In this document: one piece after another, positions 16,651 through 25,102 of the stretch
Layout: the number at the start of each line of letters is the position of its first letter
Position numbering within the stretch: position 1 is the stretch's first letter
Assembly (NCBI GenBank): GCA_963743785.1
Contig: CAVURD010000014.1
Coordinates: forward strand, 62,001-126,000
Length of the DNA: 64,000 nt
Reading direction: 5' to 3'
From: Bog-473 sp963743785
Lineage (GTDB): Bacteria; Actinomycetota; Acidimicrobiia; Acidimicrobiales; RAAP-2
Program-made: the position numbers and the translations under genes
Notes under the pieces: model-generated
Databases searched by the model: none
What the model was told of the DNA's origin: nothing
The model's input: only the letters and a program-made list of their open reading frames with translations

Positions 16651-16947
16651 ATGAGTAGGACTTGCACCCATCTTGACCACATCCACCCCGTGGGCACGTT
16701 GCCCTCGGGGTGCGAGGATTGCCTGGCTTTAGGTCGTCACGACTGGGTTCATTTGCGTGTGTGCCAGGAATGCAGTCACGTCGGATGCTGTGATCAATCG
16801 CCGGGCCGGCACGCGACCGAGCATTTTCACAGATCCGCTCATCCCGTCATACGGTCGTACGAACCCGGTGAGGATTGGTACTGGTGCTACGTCGACGAGC
16901 TTGTTTTTGAGCTCGAAGGGGCACCGCCCGCCCCTTCGCATCCTTAG
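16651..16947 (+). CDS. UBP-type zinc finger protein
   Basis: A 98-residue protein that is almost entirely one ZnF-UBP domain. Metal ligands are in the expected order: Cys5, Cys21-x2-Cys24, Cys38-x2-Cys41, Cys46/47, then His54, His58, His60, His64, and a Trp-Cys near residues 78-79. In eukaryotes the fold binds ubiquitin C-termini; bacterial copies have no known partner. It is the first gene of a three-gene unit with a flavoprotein 12 bp downstream. The ATG at 16651 is preceded by TAGCGT 1 nt upstream rather than by a ribosome site. Confidence 0.88.
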   Translation: MSRTCTHLDHIHPVGTLPSGCEDCLALGRHDWVHLRVCQECSHVGCCDQSPGRHATEHFHRSAHPVIRSYEPGEDWYWCYVDELVFELEGAPPAPSHP

Positions 16948-16959
16948 GCACCTGCGGCC

Positions 16960-18246
16960 GTGTCCCTGTTCGACTACGACACTCGACCTGCGACACCGGG
17001 CGTTGTATTAGTGGACACCGGGACATCGGCGGCGGCGTATCGAATCCGCGACTTCCTCAGCCGGAACAGCTTGCAGTACGAATGGGTGGACGTAACGGAC
17101 TCGGAGAGAGTGCGCGCCGTTCTCGGGAACACCGAGGTTGACACACAATCTCTACCGATCTGTGTGCTCCCCGATGGCACTCAACTCTCCCCTGCAACGC
17201 TCGAGCAGGTTGCCGCCGGCCTCGGAATGGTGTCGGGACCCTCACGCTCCGAATACGACCTGACCATTGTGGGCGCGGGCCCAGCCGGTCTCGCCGCCGC
17301 TGTCTACGCGGCATCGGAGGGCCTTCGGACCGTGGTCCTCGAAGCAATCGCTCCCGGCGGCCAAGCGGGTACGACGTCGATGATCGAGAACTACCTGGGA
17401 TTCCCCAATGGCATTAGCGGAAGCGAGTTGGCCACCCGCGCCGTAGCTCAGGCTCGTCGATTCGGCGCAGAGATACTCCTGGCCCGGCCGTTGGTCGGCA
17501 TTTCGACTGAGGGTTCGGGGTACCGTGCGCACCTGTCCGAAGGGACGAGGTTCTCGGACGGACCTTGCTCCTGGCGAGCGGGGTGGAGTGGCGTCGTCTG
17601 GAAGTGCCCGGAATCGACGAGCTGCTCGGCGCCGGGGTCTACTACGGAGCAGGACCGAGCGAAGCCTTGGGATGCGCCGGAGCGCATGTTGTTGTCGTTG
17701 GTGGAGGGAACTCCGCAGGGCAGGCCGTCGTGCGGTTCTCACGCTATGCGGTCCGGGTGACGCTCCTCGTCCGTGGGCCAGACCTCGCCGCCTCGATGTC
17801 GAAGTACCTCATCGACGCCATCGCAGGTATTCCCAATGTCGACGTGCGGACGGGGACTCAGGTCGTCGGCGTCAAGGCGGACGGCCAGCTGCGTGAAGTT
17901 CTCATTACATCCCCGCACGAGCCAGACGGCGCAACCACTGCGCGCCAACGCCTTGTTCATCTGCATCGGGGGCGAGCCGCGAACAGACGCCGTCGGTGGG
18001 ACAGGACTCGTGATCGACGATGCCGGCTACGTTCCAACTGGGAGTGAACTGGCGTCGTTCACCCAAATTGCCGAAGGTTGGGACATACCTCGACCGCCTC
18101 TTCCCCTCGAAACGAATCTCCCCGGCCTTTTCGCGGCCGGCGACGTCCGGCGAGGGTCCACCAAGCGCTGTGCGGCTGCTGTCGGGGAGGGTTCCATGTC
18201 GGTTGCTCTTGTGCATCAGAGGCTGGCGGAGATCGGCGGTGAGTAG
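16960..18246 (+). CDS. Thioredoxin reductase-like FAD oxidoreductase with N-terminal thioredoxin-like domain (two frameshifts)
   Basis: Residues 1-85 (VVLVDTGTSAAAYRIRDFLSRN and LPICVLPDGTQLSPATLEQVA) form a glutaredoxin-like domain with no CxxC. The FAD motif VGAGPAGLAAAVYAASEGL follows, then GGQAGTTSMIENYLGFP. The next frame carries GVYYGAGPSEA and the NADP motif VVVVGGGNSAGQA; the third carries FICIGGEPRT and LPGLFAAGDVRRGSTKRCAAAVGEG. Junctions are at about 17555 and 17935. YYGAGPSEA stands where thioredoxin reductase has its redox CxxC, so a classical disulfide reductase reaction is unlikely. Begins 12 bp after the zinc-finger gene and its stop overlaps the LUD start by 8 nt. Confidence 0.82.
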
Positions 18247-18892
18247 CGCGACGGTGCCCCCAGACTTGTCTGAGCACGCAGTGGCAGAGTTCTCTCAGGT
18301 CAGCTCGCCGGATCGCATCGCCGCGGTGGCGGGAGCCCTCGAGCACAACGGCATTCGGGCGTTGGTCGTCCGGTCGGGCGACAACGCCCGTGAGACCGTT
18401 GCTTCGTTGATCCCTCCGGGTGCCGAAGTCTTCAACAACACTTCACGCACGCTCGAATCGATCGGCGTGGCGGATGACATCGAGCGATCTGGGCGCTACG
18501 AGCCGCTCCGCTTGCGGCTCTTCCAAATGGACCGGGAAATGCAGGCTCGCGAAATGCGAACCCTTGCCGCTTCACCTGACTATGTCGTCGGAAGCGTGCA
18601 CGCCCTGACCGAGGGAGGGTCGTTACTCATTGCGTCCGCCAGTGGAAGCCAGTTGGGTCCCATCGTGTCGGGAGCCGAACACGTCATCTTCGTGATCGGC
18701 GGTCAGAAGATCGTCGCCGACCTCGATACCGGGATCCGGCGAATCTTCGAATACTCGCTCCCACTTGAGGATTGGCGGGCACGAGAGGCGTACGGCGTTC
18801 CGAGCGGAGTGAACAACATTCTGATTATCAACCACGCGGTCGCGGCTGATCGAATTACCGCCATCCTCGTCCACGAGGCGCTTGGGTTTTGA
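18239..18892 (+). CDS. LUD (LutC/YkgG-like) domain protein
   Basis: A 217-residue single LUD domain. The recognisable parts are DRIAAVAGALEHNGIRALVVRSGDNARETVASLIPPGAEVF at the N-terminus, VGSVHALTEGGSLLIASASGSQ in the centre and HVIFVIGGQKIVADLDTGIRRI near the end. Relatives are subunits of lactate-utilisation complexes, but no iron-sulfur LutA/LutB partner is present here. Start GTG 18239 overlaps the end of the flavoprotein gene, so the pair is translationally coupled. A redox role with the flavoprotein is an inference from context. Confidence 0.85.
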   Translation: MSSATVPPDLSEHAVAEFSQVSSPDRIAAVAGALEHNGIRALVVRSGDNARETVASLIPPGAEVFNNTSRTLESIGVADDIERSGRYEPLRLRLFQMDREMQAREMRTLAASPDYVVGSVHALTEGGSLLIASASGSQLGPIVSGAEHVIFVIGGQKIVADLDTGIRRIFEYSLPLEDWRAREAYGVPSGVNNILIINHAVAADRITAILVHEALGF

Positions 18893-18978
18893 TGGCGCTG
18901 ACCCGGAGAATCGGCGAGCGGGCTCTCTTTCTCACTTGAGCCAGCGATTTCCGAAACAGAGATTGAAGCCCAGGTCAA

Positions 18979-20193
18979 CTAGTTGATGTGCACCCCGGAG
19001 ATGGCCCGGGAAATCACCAACCGCTGGATCTCCGATGTCCCCTCGAAGATGGTGTAGATCTTCGAGTCACGGTGCCAGCGCTCAACCGGGTAGTCGCGGA
19101 CGTAGCCGTAGCCACCCAGAATCTGAATGGCTTGCTCGGTGACCCACACCGCGGTCTCGCCGGCGAAGACTTTGGACATGGAGCCTTCGCCATTCTCGAA
19201 CTTCTTACCGGTACTGGCCATCCACGACGCACGCTGCACCAGGAGGCGGGCGGCGTCGGTGCGCATCTTCATGTCGGCCAACTTGAAGGCGATCGACTGA
19301 TTCTCGATGATGGCTCGGCCGAACTGCTTGCGCTCCTTGGCGTAGTCGAGGGAGTACTCGTAGGCGGCACGAGCGATGCCCACGGCTTGGGCGCCGACGA
19401 TGGGACGGGAGGCCTCGAAAGTGGCCATGGCGGCCTGGGTGGAGGTCCTCTTGCCCTCCTTGGCCCGGGCCAGGCGCTCGTCGAGCTTCTCCTTGCCGCC
19501 CAGCAGGCAGCGGCCCGGCACGCGGCAGTCCTCGAGGACGACCTCGGCGGTGTGTGAGGCCCGGATGCCCATCTTCTTGAATTTCTGGCCCTGGGAGATA
19601 CCCGGCGTCCCTTCGGGGACGACGAAGCTGGCCTGCCCCCGGCTCCCGAGCGTGTGATCGACCGAGAGGACGAGCACGTGGGTGTTGGCGATGCCCCCGT
19701 TGGTGATCCAGGTCTTGGTGCCGTTCAGCACCCACTCGTCCTTGGCCTCGTCGTACACGGCACGTGACTTCAGCGAGGACACGTCAGATCCGGCGTCGGC
19801 CTCGGACACGCCGAAGGCGGCCAGCTTCACGTCATCGGGCGTGCCGTAACACTGGGGGATCCATTCCGCCGACTGCTCCGGCGTCCCGTTGGCGTAGATG
19901 CCGGCCACGGCCAGGGTGGAGCCGAAGATGGAAAGGCTGATGCCGGCATCCCCCCAACTCAACTCCTCGTTGACCAGGCACATCAACTGGCCGGTGGGAT
20001 CGGCGAAACATTGGGCGATGAAGTCGAAGGAGTACAGCCCGTTGCGGGCCGCCTCTTGGATGATCGGCCATGGCGTCTCTTCGCGTTCGTCCCATTCGGC
20101 TCCGGCCGGTCGGGCCACCGTCTCGGCGAATTCATGGACCCATTTCTGGATCTGGAGTTGATCCTCGTTCAGTTCGAGGGAGAATTCGGACAT
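18979..20193 (-). CDS. Acyl-CoA dehydrogenase
   Basis: FAD-dependent oxidation of acyl-CoA to trans-2-enoyl-CoA. The 404-residue protein has the full family layout: N-terminal helices (QLQIQKWVHEFAETVARPAG), the flavin strand AAFGVSEADAGSDVSSLKSRA, the middle barrel KTWITNGGIANTHVL, and the C-terminal FEGTSEIQRLVISRAISG with the catalytic-base Glu. RKQFGRAI and GGYGYVRDYPVERWHRDSKI are the other signatures. It stands alone; two palindromes lie just upstream. A fragment of a close paralogue is at 14584-14652. Confidence 0.95.
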   Translation of the reverse strand: MSEFSLELNEDQLQIQKWVHEFAETVARPAGAEWDEREETPWPIIQEAARNGLYSFDFIAQCFADPTGQLMCLVNEELSWGDAGISLSIFGSTLAVAGIYANGTPEQSAEWIPQCYGTPDDVKLAAFGVSEADAGSDVSSLKSRAVYDEAKDEWVLNGTKTWITNGGIANTHVLVLSVDHTLGSRGQASFVVPEGTPGISQGQKFKKMGIRASHTAEVVLEDCRVPGRCLLGGKEKLDERLARAKEGKRTSTQAAMATFEASRPIVGAQAVGIARAAYEYSLDYAKERKQFGRAIIENQSIAFKLADMKMRTDAARLLVQRASWMASTGKKFENGEGSMSKVFAGETAVWVTEQAIQILGGYGYVRDYPVERWHRDSKIYTIFEGTSEIQRLVISRAISGVHIN

Positions 20194-20237
20194 GGTGCGC
20201 CCTCCTTGGGCCGGAGCCCGCCCAGCGGCGGTTCTCG

Positions 20238-20268
20238 GGAACGTTCCGTAGTTACTACATGGTAACTA
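20238..20268. promoter_or_regulatory. Two palindromes upstream of the acyl-CoA dehydrogenase gene
   Basis: GGAACGTTCC (20238-20247) is a perfect 10-bp palindrome; immediately next to it TAGTTAC-TACATG-GTAACTA (20249-20268) has 7-bp arms. They lie 45-75 bp before the minus-strand ATG, in good position for a repressor such as a TetR or FadR-type regulator, though no regulator gene is adjacent. Confidence 0.5.
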
Positions 20269-20374
20269 AGAAGCGGCCCGGGGTCTAGTCATGGGCCCAT
20301 GGCGCTTTGACCAGCGGGTTCAACTGGAAAACCGGCCGGTGAGGTCCGCGCCGCGCCGTGGCGGTGAGGTCGGT

Positions 20375-21772
20375 TCAGCGCCGCACGGCGGTGCCCGCCG
20401 GAGTGTCCTCGACGGTCCAGCCCAGGGCGACCAATTCGTCCCGCAACGCGTCGGCGCGGGCGAACTCCCTCGCTCCCCGGGCGGCGTCGCGCTCGGCCAC
20501 CAAACGGGTGGTCTCGGGGTCGAGGGTCGATGCCTCGCCCTTCAACGACAGCCCCAGGGCGGCGGCCAACACCGCCGCCGTCCGGGCGAGCTCGTGCGCT
20601 CGAGCGTCCTCGCCCGCGTCGGCGCTCGTGTGCGCGGCACTGACGAGGTCGAAGATGTCGGCCAGCGCACCGGGCGTATCAAGGTCGTCATCCATGCGGG
20701 TGCGGAAGGCGGCCAACGCGTCCGCATCGATCGCCGTGGCCGGCGCGGTGCCTTCGACGACGTAGCCGGACGTGGTCTGCTCGAGCATCTCGCCCACGGA
20801 AAACCGCCGGGCCGCCGTGTCCAGCCGCTCCAGCGCCTTCTCGGCGTCGACGACGGTCTCGGGGGTCACCTCCAACGGCGAGCGGTAACGGGCCCGCAGA
20901 ACGAGGAGTCGATAGGCCCGGGCATCGTGCCGCTCCAGGAACTCCGTGAGCGTGGTGAAGTTCCCCAGCGACTTCGACATCTTGGTGCCGTCGACGGTCA
21001 CCCATCCGTTGTGCACCCAGTAGCGGGAGAACTGGCGGCCGTCGGCCACCGCCTGGGCCCGCTCGTTCTCGTGATGGGGGAAGATCAGGTCGATCCCGCC
21101 GCCGTGGAGGTCGAATCCCTCGCCCAGCAGGTCCAGGGACATCACGACGCACTCGGTATGCCATCCGGGACGCCCCGGGCCCCACGGGGAATCCCAGGTG
21201 GGCTCGCCCGGCTTGGCCTTCTTCCAGAGCGCGAAGTCCAGGGGGGAGTGCTTCTCCTCGGTGCTCTCCACCCGGGCGCCGGACCGGAGTGAGTCCAGGC
21301 TCTGCCGGGCCAGCAACCCGTAGCCCTCCACCTGCTCCACGCTCAGGTAGACGCCATCGGACGTCTCGTAGGCCGTGCCCCGCTCGACGAGATCGCTCAC
21401 CAGCCGGACCATGTCCTCGACGTAGGCGGTGGCGTGCGGGATGTCGGTCGGCCGCAGGACGCCCAGCCCGTCCATGGCGTCGAACCAGGCCGCCTCGTAC
21501 TGGTCGACCACGCTCTGGGTGCTCCGCCCCTCCTCGTTGGCCCGCCGGATGATCTTGTCCTCTATATCGGTGACGTTCGAGACGTAGTGGACGTCGAGCC
21601 CGTTGAAGAGCAGGTAGCGCCGGAGCACGTCGTACACCAGGTTGAACCGTCCGTGGCCGATATGGGGGAGGTTGTCCACCGTGGGACCGCACACATACAT
21701 CGACACTTCTCCCGGCGTGCGCGGCTCAAAGGGGCGAACGGTGCCCGTGGCGGTGTCGTGGAGGTGCAGCAT
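20375..21772 (-). CDS. cysS: Cysteinyl-tRNA synthetase
   Basis: Class I synthetase charging tRNA-Cys. The zinc ligand Cys and HIGH motif are in YVCGPTVDNLPHIGHGRF, and KMSKSLGNF is the ATP-binding KMSKS loop. WHTECVVMS and HGGGIDLIFPHHENE supply the other zinc ligands. At 465 residues it is normal length. The ATG at 21772 has TACCGT exactly 6 nt upstream on its strand and is only 20 bp from the divergent valS start, so it is probably translated from a leaderless mRNA. No T-box leader is possible in that space. Confidence 0.97.
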   Translation of the reverse strand: MLHLHDTATGTVRPFEPRTPGEVSMYVCGPTVDNLPHIGHGRFNLVYDVLRRYLLFNGLDVHYVSNVTDIEDKIIRRANEEGRSTQSVVDQYEAAWFDAMDGLGVLRPTDIPHATAYVEDMVRLVSDLVERGTAYETSDGVYLSVEQVEGYGLLARQSLDSLRSGARVESTEEKHSPLDFALWKKAKPGEPTWDSPWGPGRPGWHTECVVMSLDLLGEGFDLHGGGIDLIFPHHENERAQAVADGRQFSRYWVHNGWVTVDGTKMSKSLGNFTTLTEFLERHDARAYRLLVLRARYRSPLEVTPETVVDAEKALERLDTAARRFSVGEMLEQTTSGYVVEGTAPATAIDADALAAFRTRMDDDLDTPGALADIFDLVSAAHTSADAGEDARAHELARTAAVLAAALGLSLKGEASTLDPETTRLVAERDAARGAREFARADALRDELVALGWTVEDTPAGTAVRR

Positions 21773-21777
21773 CCGGG

Positions 21778-21784
21778 TACGGTA
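21778..21784. promoter_or_regulatory. Shared -10 element of divergent cysS and valS
   Basis: TACGGTA reads as a TANNNT hexamer on both strands: TACGGT towards valS (9 nt to its ATG) and TACCGT towards cysS (6 nt to its ATG). The two polymerases could not bind at once. Confidence 0.45.
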
Positions 21785-21792
21785 ACCCGATC

Positions 21793-24351
21793 ATGCCGAC
21801 CGACGCGACCGACGCGACCAGCGCGCCCCGCATTCCCGCCAAACCCACCATCGACGGAGTCGAAGCCACGTGGGTGGACGCCTGGGAGGAGGAGCGGACC
21901 TATCGATTCGACGATTCGGTGCCCCGGGAACGGGTCTTCTCCATCGATACCCCGCCGCCGACCGTCTCGGGCTCGCTGCACATGGGCTCGGTCTTCGGGT
22001 ACGTGCAGACGGATGCGCTGGCCCGCTACCGGCGGATGACCGGGTGGGAGCTCTTCTATCCGATGGGCTGGGATGACAACGGCTTGCCCACCGAGCGCCG
22101 GGTGCAGACCTACTTCGGGGTGCGGTGCGACCCCTCGCTGCCCTACGACCCGGACTTCCAGCCGCCGGACGAGCCGGGGAAAGACGACATCCCGATCAGC
22201 CGGCCCAATTTCATCGCCCTGTGCCATCAGCTGACGGCCGAGGACGAGCTGACCTTCGAGGCGCTGTGGCGTCGGCTCGGTCTGTCGGTCGACTGGACCA
22301 GGGGCTACGCCACCATTGACGATCGCAGCCGGCGGGCCAGCCAGCGCATGTTCCTGCGCAATCTCTCGCGCCACGAGGCCTACTCTTCGGAAGCCCCGAC
22401 CTTGTGGGACGTCGACTACCAGACGGCGGTGGCCCAGGCCGAGATGGAGGACCGGGAGCGACCCGGTGCCTACCACCGCCTGCGCTTCGATGACATCGAG
22501 ATCGAGACCACCCGCCCCGAACTGGTGGCCGCCTGCGTGGCGCTGGTGGCCCATCCCGACGACGAGCGCTTCTCCCCCCGCTTCGGGGACACCGTCCGCA
22601 CCCCGCTCTTCGGGGTGGAGGTCCCGATCGTGGCCCATCAGCTGGCCGATCCCGAGAAGGGCACCGGCATCGCCATGGTCTGCACCTTCGGCGACGTCAC
22701 CGACGTGGTCTGGTGGCGCGAGCTGGCGCTGCCGACCCGTTCCATCGTGACCCGATCGGGGCGCATCGCCGAGACTCCCCCACCGGGCGTGCCCGACGGC
22801 CCGGCCTGGCAGGCCATCGCCGGCACCACCGTCAAGGCGGCCCAACGGACGATGGTCGAGCTCCTGACCGCCTCGGGCGACCTGATCGGCGAGCCCCGGC
22901 CCATCACCCATCCGGTCAAGTTCTACGAGCGCGGTGACCGCCCGCTCGAGATCGTCACCAGCCGCCAGTGGTTCATCCGCAACGGTGGGCGGGACGAACC
23001 GTTGCGCCGGGAACTGCTGCAGCGCGGCCGGGAGGTGCGCTGGCACCCCCCGTACATGCACGTCCGCTTCGACAACTGGGTCAACGGGCTCAACGGCGAC
23101 TGGCTGGTCAGCCGCCAGCGGTACTTCGGCGTGCCCGTGCCGGTCTGGTACCCGGTCGGCCGCGACGGCGAGGCGGACCACGGCTCGCCCATCGTGCCCG
23201 AGGAGTCACGACTCCCCATCGATCCGACCACCGACGTGCCGGACGGCTACGAGGCGGCCCAGCGCGGCGAGCCCGGTGGCTTCACCGGTGACCCCGACGT
23301 CATGGACACCTGGGCCACCTCCTCGTTGACGCCGCAGATCGCCTGCGGCTGGGAGGACGACCCGGCCCTCTTCGCCGCCACCTTCCCGATGGACCTCCGG
23401 CCCCAGGGGCCCGAGATCATCCGCACCTGGCTCTTCTCGACCGTGCTGCGCTCGCACTTCGAACACCACACCCTGCCGTGGCACGACACCTCTATCAACG
23501 GCTGGATCCTCGATCCGGACCGCAAGAAGATGTCCAAGTCCAAGGGCAACGTGATCACCCCCATGCCGCTGGTGGAGGAATTCGGCTCCGATGCCGTGCG
23601 CTACTGGGCCTGCAACGGCCGGCCGGGCACGGACACCGCGCTGGACACCGGGATCATGAAGATCGGCCGCCGGCTGGCCATCAAGATCCTCAACGCCTCC
23701 AAGTTCGCCCTGGGCCGGCTCGGCGAGGGTCCGGCGCCGGGCGTCGGCCTGGTGTCCGAGCCCATCGACCGGGCCCTGCTGGCCAAGCTGGCCGCCGTGG
23801 TGACGGCGGCGACGAGTGCCTTCGAGGAGTTCGACTACGCCCGGGCGCTGGAAGGGACCGAGACCTTCTTCTGGTCGTTCTGCGATGACTACGTGGAGCT
23901 GGTCAAGACCCGCGCCTACGGCGGGGAGGAGGACGCCACGCCGGCCGACTCCGCCCGGGCCACGCTGGCGGTGGCCCTTTCCGTCCAGCTACGGCTCCTG
24001 GCGCCCTTCCTGCCCTTCGTCACCGAAGAGGTGTGGCGCTGGTGGCAGGTGGGCTCCATCCACCGCGCCCCCTGGCCCACCGGGGCCGAGTTCGGCGAGC
24101 ACCGGACCGGGGATCCCTCGGTGCTCGAGGTGGCCGCCGACGTGCTGGCGGCCGTGCGGCGGGCCAAGACCACCGAGAAGCGGTCCATGCGCTCCGGGGT
24201 GGCCGAGCTGACCGTCTCGGGCCCGGCCGCCACCCTGGCCGCCGTCGACGCGGCCCGTCGGGACATCGTCGATGCCGGCGGGGTCGAGGCGCTGGAACTG
24301 GTCGAAGCAGCAGAGTTCTCCGTCGTCAGCCGCCTGGCCCAACCAGACTGA
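21793..24351 (+). CDS. valS: Valyl-tRNA synthetase
   Basis: Class I synthetase of 852 residues. The HIGH-equivalent is LHMGSVFGY, and KKMSKSKGNV (KMSKS at residues 579-583) is the second signature. The editing domain is present between them (ETTRPELVAACVALVAHPDD), and DVMDTWATSSLTPQI is the conserved VIL-type block before KMSKS. The C-terminal anticodon-binding domain is complete but there is no long coiled-coil arm, as in the short actinobacterial ValS type. Divergent from cysS, ending 10 bp before the convergent LIV ATPase gene. Confidence 0.96.
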   Translation: MPTDATDATSAPRIPAKPTIDGVEATWVDAWEEERTYRFDDSVPRERVFSIDTPPPTVSGSLHMGSVFGYVQTDALARYRRMTGWELFYPMGWDDNGLPTERRVQTYFGVRCDPSLPYDPDFQPPDEPGKDDIPISRPNFIALCHQLTAEDELTFEALWRRLGLSVDWTRGYATIDDRSRRASQRMFLRNLSRHEAYSSEAPTLWDVDYQTAVAQAEMEDRERPGAYHRLRFDDIEIETTRPELVAACVALVAHPDDERFSPRFGDTVRTPLFGVEVPIVAHQLADPEKGTGIAMVCTFGDVTDVVWWRELALPTRSIVTRSGRIAETPPPGVPDGPAWQAIAGTTVKAAQRTMVELLTASGDLIGEPRPITHPVKFYERGDRPLEIVTSRQWFIRNGGRDEPLRRELLQRGREVRWHPPYMHVRFDNWVNGLNGDWLVSRQRYFGVPVPVWYPVGRDGEADHGSPIVPEESRLPIDPTTDVPDGYEAAQRGEPGGFTGDPDVMDTWATSSLTPQIACGWEDDPALFAATFPMDLRPQGPEIIRTWLFSTVLRSHFEHHTLPWHDTSINGWILDPDRKKMSKSKGNVITPMPLVEEFGSDAVRYWACNGRPGTDTALDTGIMKIGRRLAIKILNASKFALGRLGEGPAPGVGLVSEPIDRALLAKLAAVVTAATSAFEEFDYARALEGTETFFWSFCDDYVELVKTRAYGGEEDATPADSARATLAVALSVQLRLLAPFLPFVTEEVWRWWQVGSIHRAPWPTGAEFGEHRTGDPSVLEVAADVLAAVRRAKTTEKRSMRSGVAELTVSGPAATLAAVDAARRDIVDAGGVEALELVEAAEFSVVSRLAQPD

Positions 24352-24361
24352 ACGAGCCGAC

Positions 24362-25063
24362 CTACAGGTAGGCCGCCTGGGCCGCCTCGCCCATCTCCTC
24401 CGGGGTGCCCTGATGGGCGATCCGGCCGTGGAGCATGACGGCGGCACCGTTGGCCACGCCTAGGGCGGTGGTGATGAATTGCTCCACCAGGACCACGGTG
24501 ACGCCGGTGGCGGCGATCTGCTCCACCAGCTCGTACAGCTCGGTGACGATGATCGGGGCCAATCCCATGGACATCTCATCGAGCAGCAGCACCTTGGTGT
24601 CGGCGGCCAGGGCGCGCGAGATGGCCAGCATCTGCTGCTCGCCCCCCGAGAGCGTGCCGGCCAACTGCTTGCGCCGCTCCTGCAGCCGTGGGAACTGGGC
24701 GTAGGTCCGCTTCTCGACCTCGGCCTGATCGATGTCGCCCCGGTACGTCCACATCCGCAGGTTGTCCCGCACGGTCAGGTTGGGGAACACGCCGCGGCCT
24801 TCGGGGAGCGCCACCACGCCCTGTCGGGCCAAGGCTTCGGGCGTCCAGGGCGCCGCCTCCACCCCTTCCATCGAAATGGTGCCGGCCGTGGCCGGGAGGC
24901 GCCCGTTCATCACCTTGAGCAGGGTGCTCTTCCCACCCCCGTTGGGGCCCAGCAACGCGAAGATGCTGCCGCCGGGGATGTCCAGGTCCACCCCGTGCAA
25001 TACCTCGATCCGGCCGTAGGCGGCGTGGACCCCGTCGATCGTGATGTGGGGGGGCGTGCTCAT
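24362..25063 (-). CDS. livF: Branched-chain amino-acid ABC transporter ATPase, LivF type
   Basis: Second ATPase of LIV system 1, 233 residues. Walker A GPNGGGKST, signature LSGGEQQMLAISRAL, Walker B VLLLDEMSMGLAP, and the LivF-typical ALPEGRGVFPNLTVRDNL. In this group Asp-Glu-Met replaces the common Asp-Glu-Pro. The likely substrate is a branched-chain amino acid or another small hydrophobic compound; the solute cannot be told from the ATPase. It is the last gene of the operon, 39 bp after livG. Confidence 0.92.
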   Translation of the reverse strand: MSTPPHITIDGVHAAYGRIEVLHGVDLDIPGGSIFALLGPNGGGKSTLLKVMNGRLPATAGTISMEGVEAAPWTPEALARQGVVALPEGRGVFPNLTVRDNLRMWTYRGDIDQAEVEKRTYAQFPRLQERRKQLAGTLSGGEQQMLAISRALAADTKVLLLDEMSMGLAPIIVTELYELVEQIAATGVTVVLVEQFITTALGVANGAAVMLHGRIAHQGTPEEMGEAAQAAYL

Positions 25064-25102
25064 GACCCGGCCTCGTCGGCGGACTGGACCTCGTCGGCCG
25101 GC

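Noticed and set aside
18975..18986. TCAACTAGTTGA, a perfect palindrome, as terminator
   Set aside because: Short, contains the dehydrogenase stop codon itself, not GC-rich and no T-run.
21773..21792. T-box or other riboswitch for cysS or valS
   Set aside because: Only 20 bp between the two start codons.
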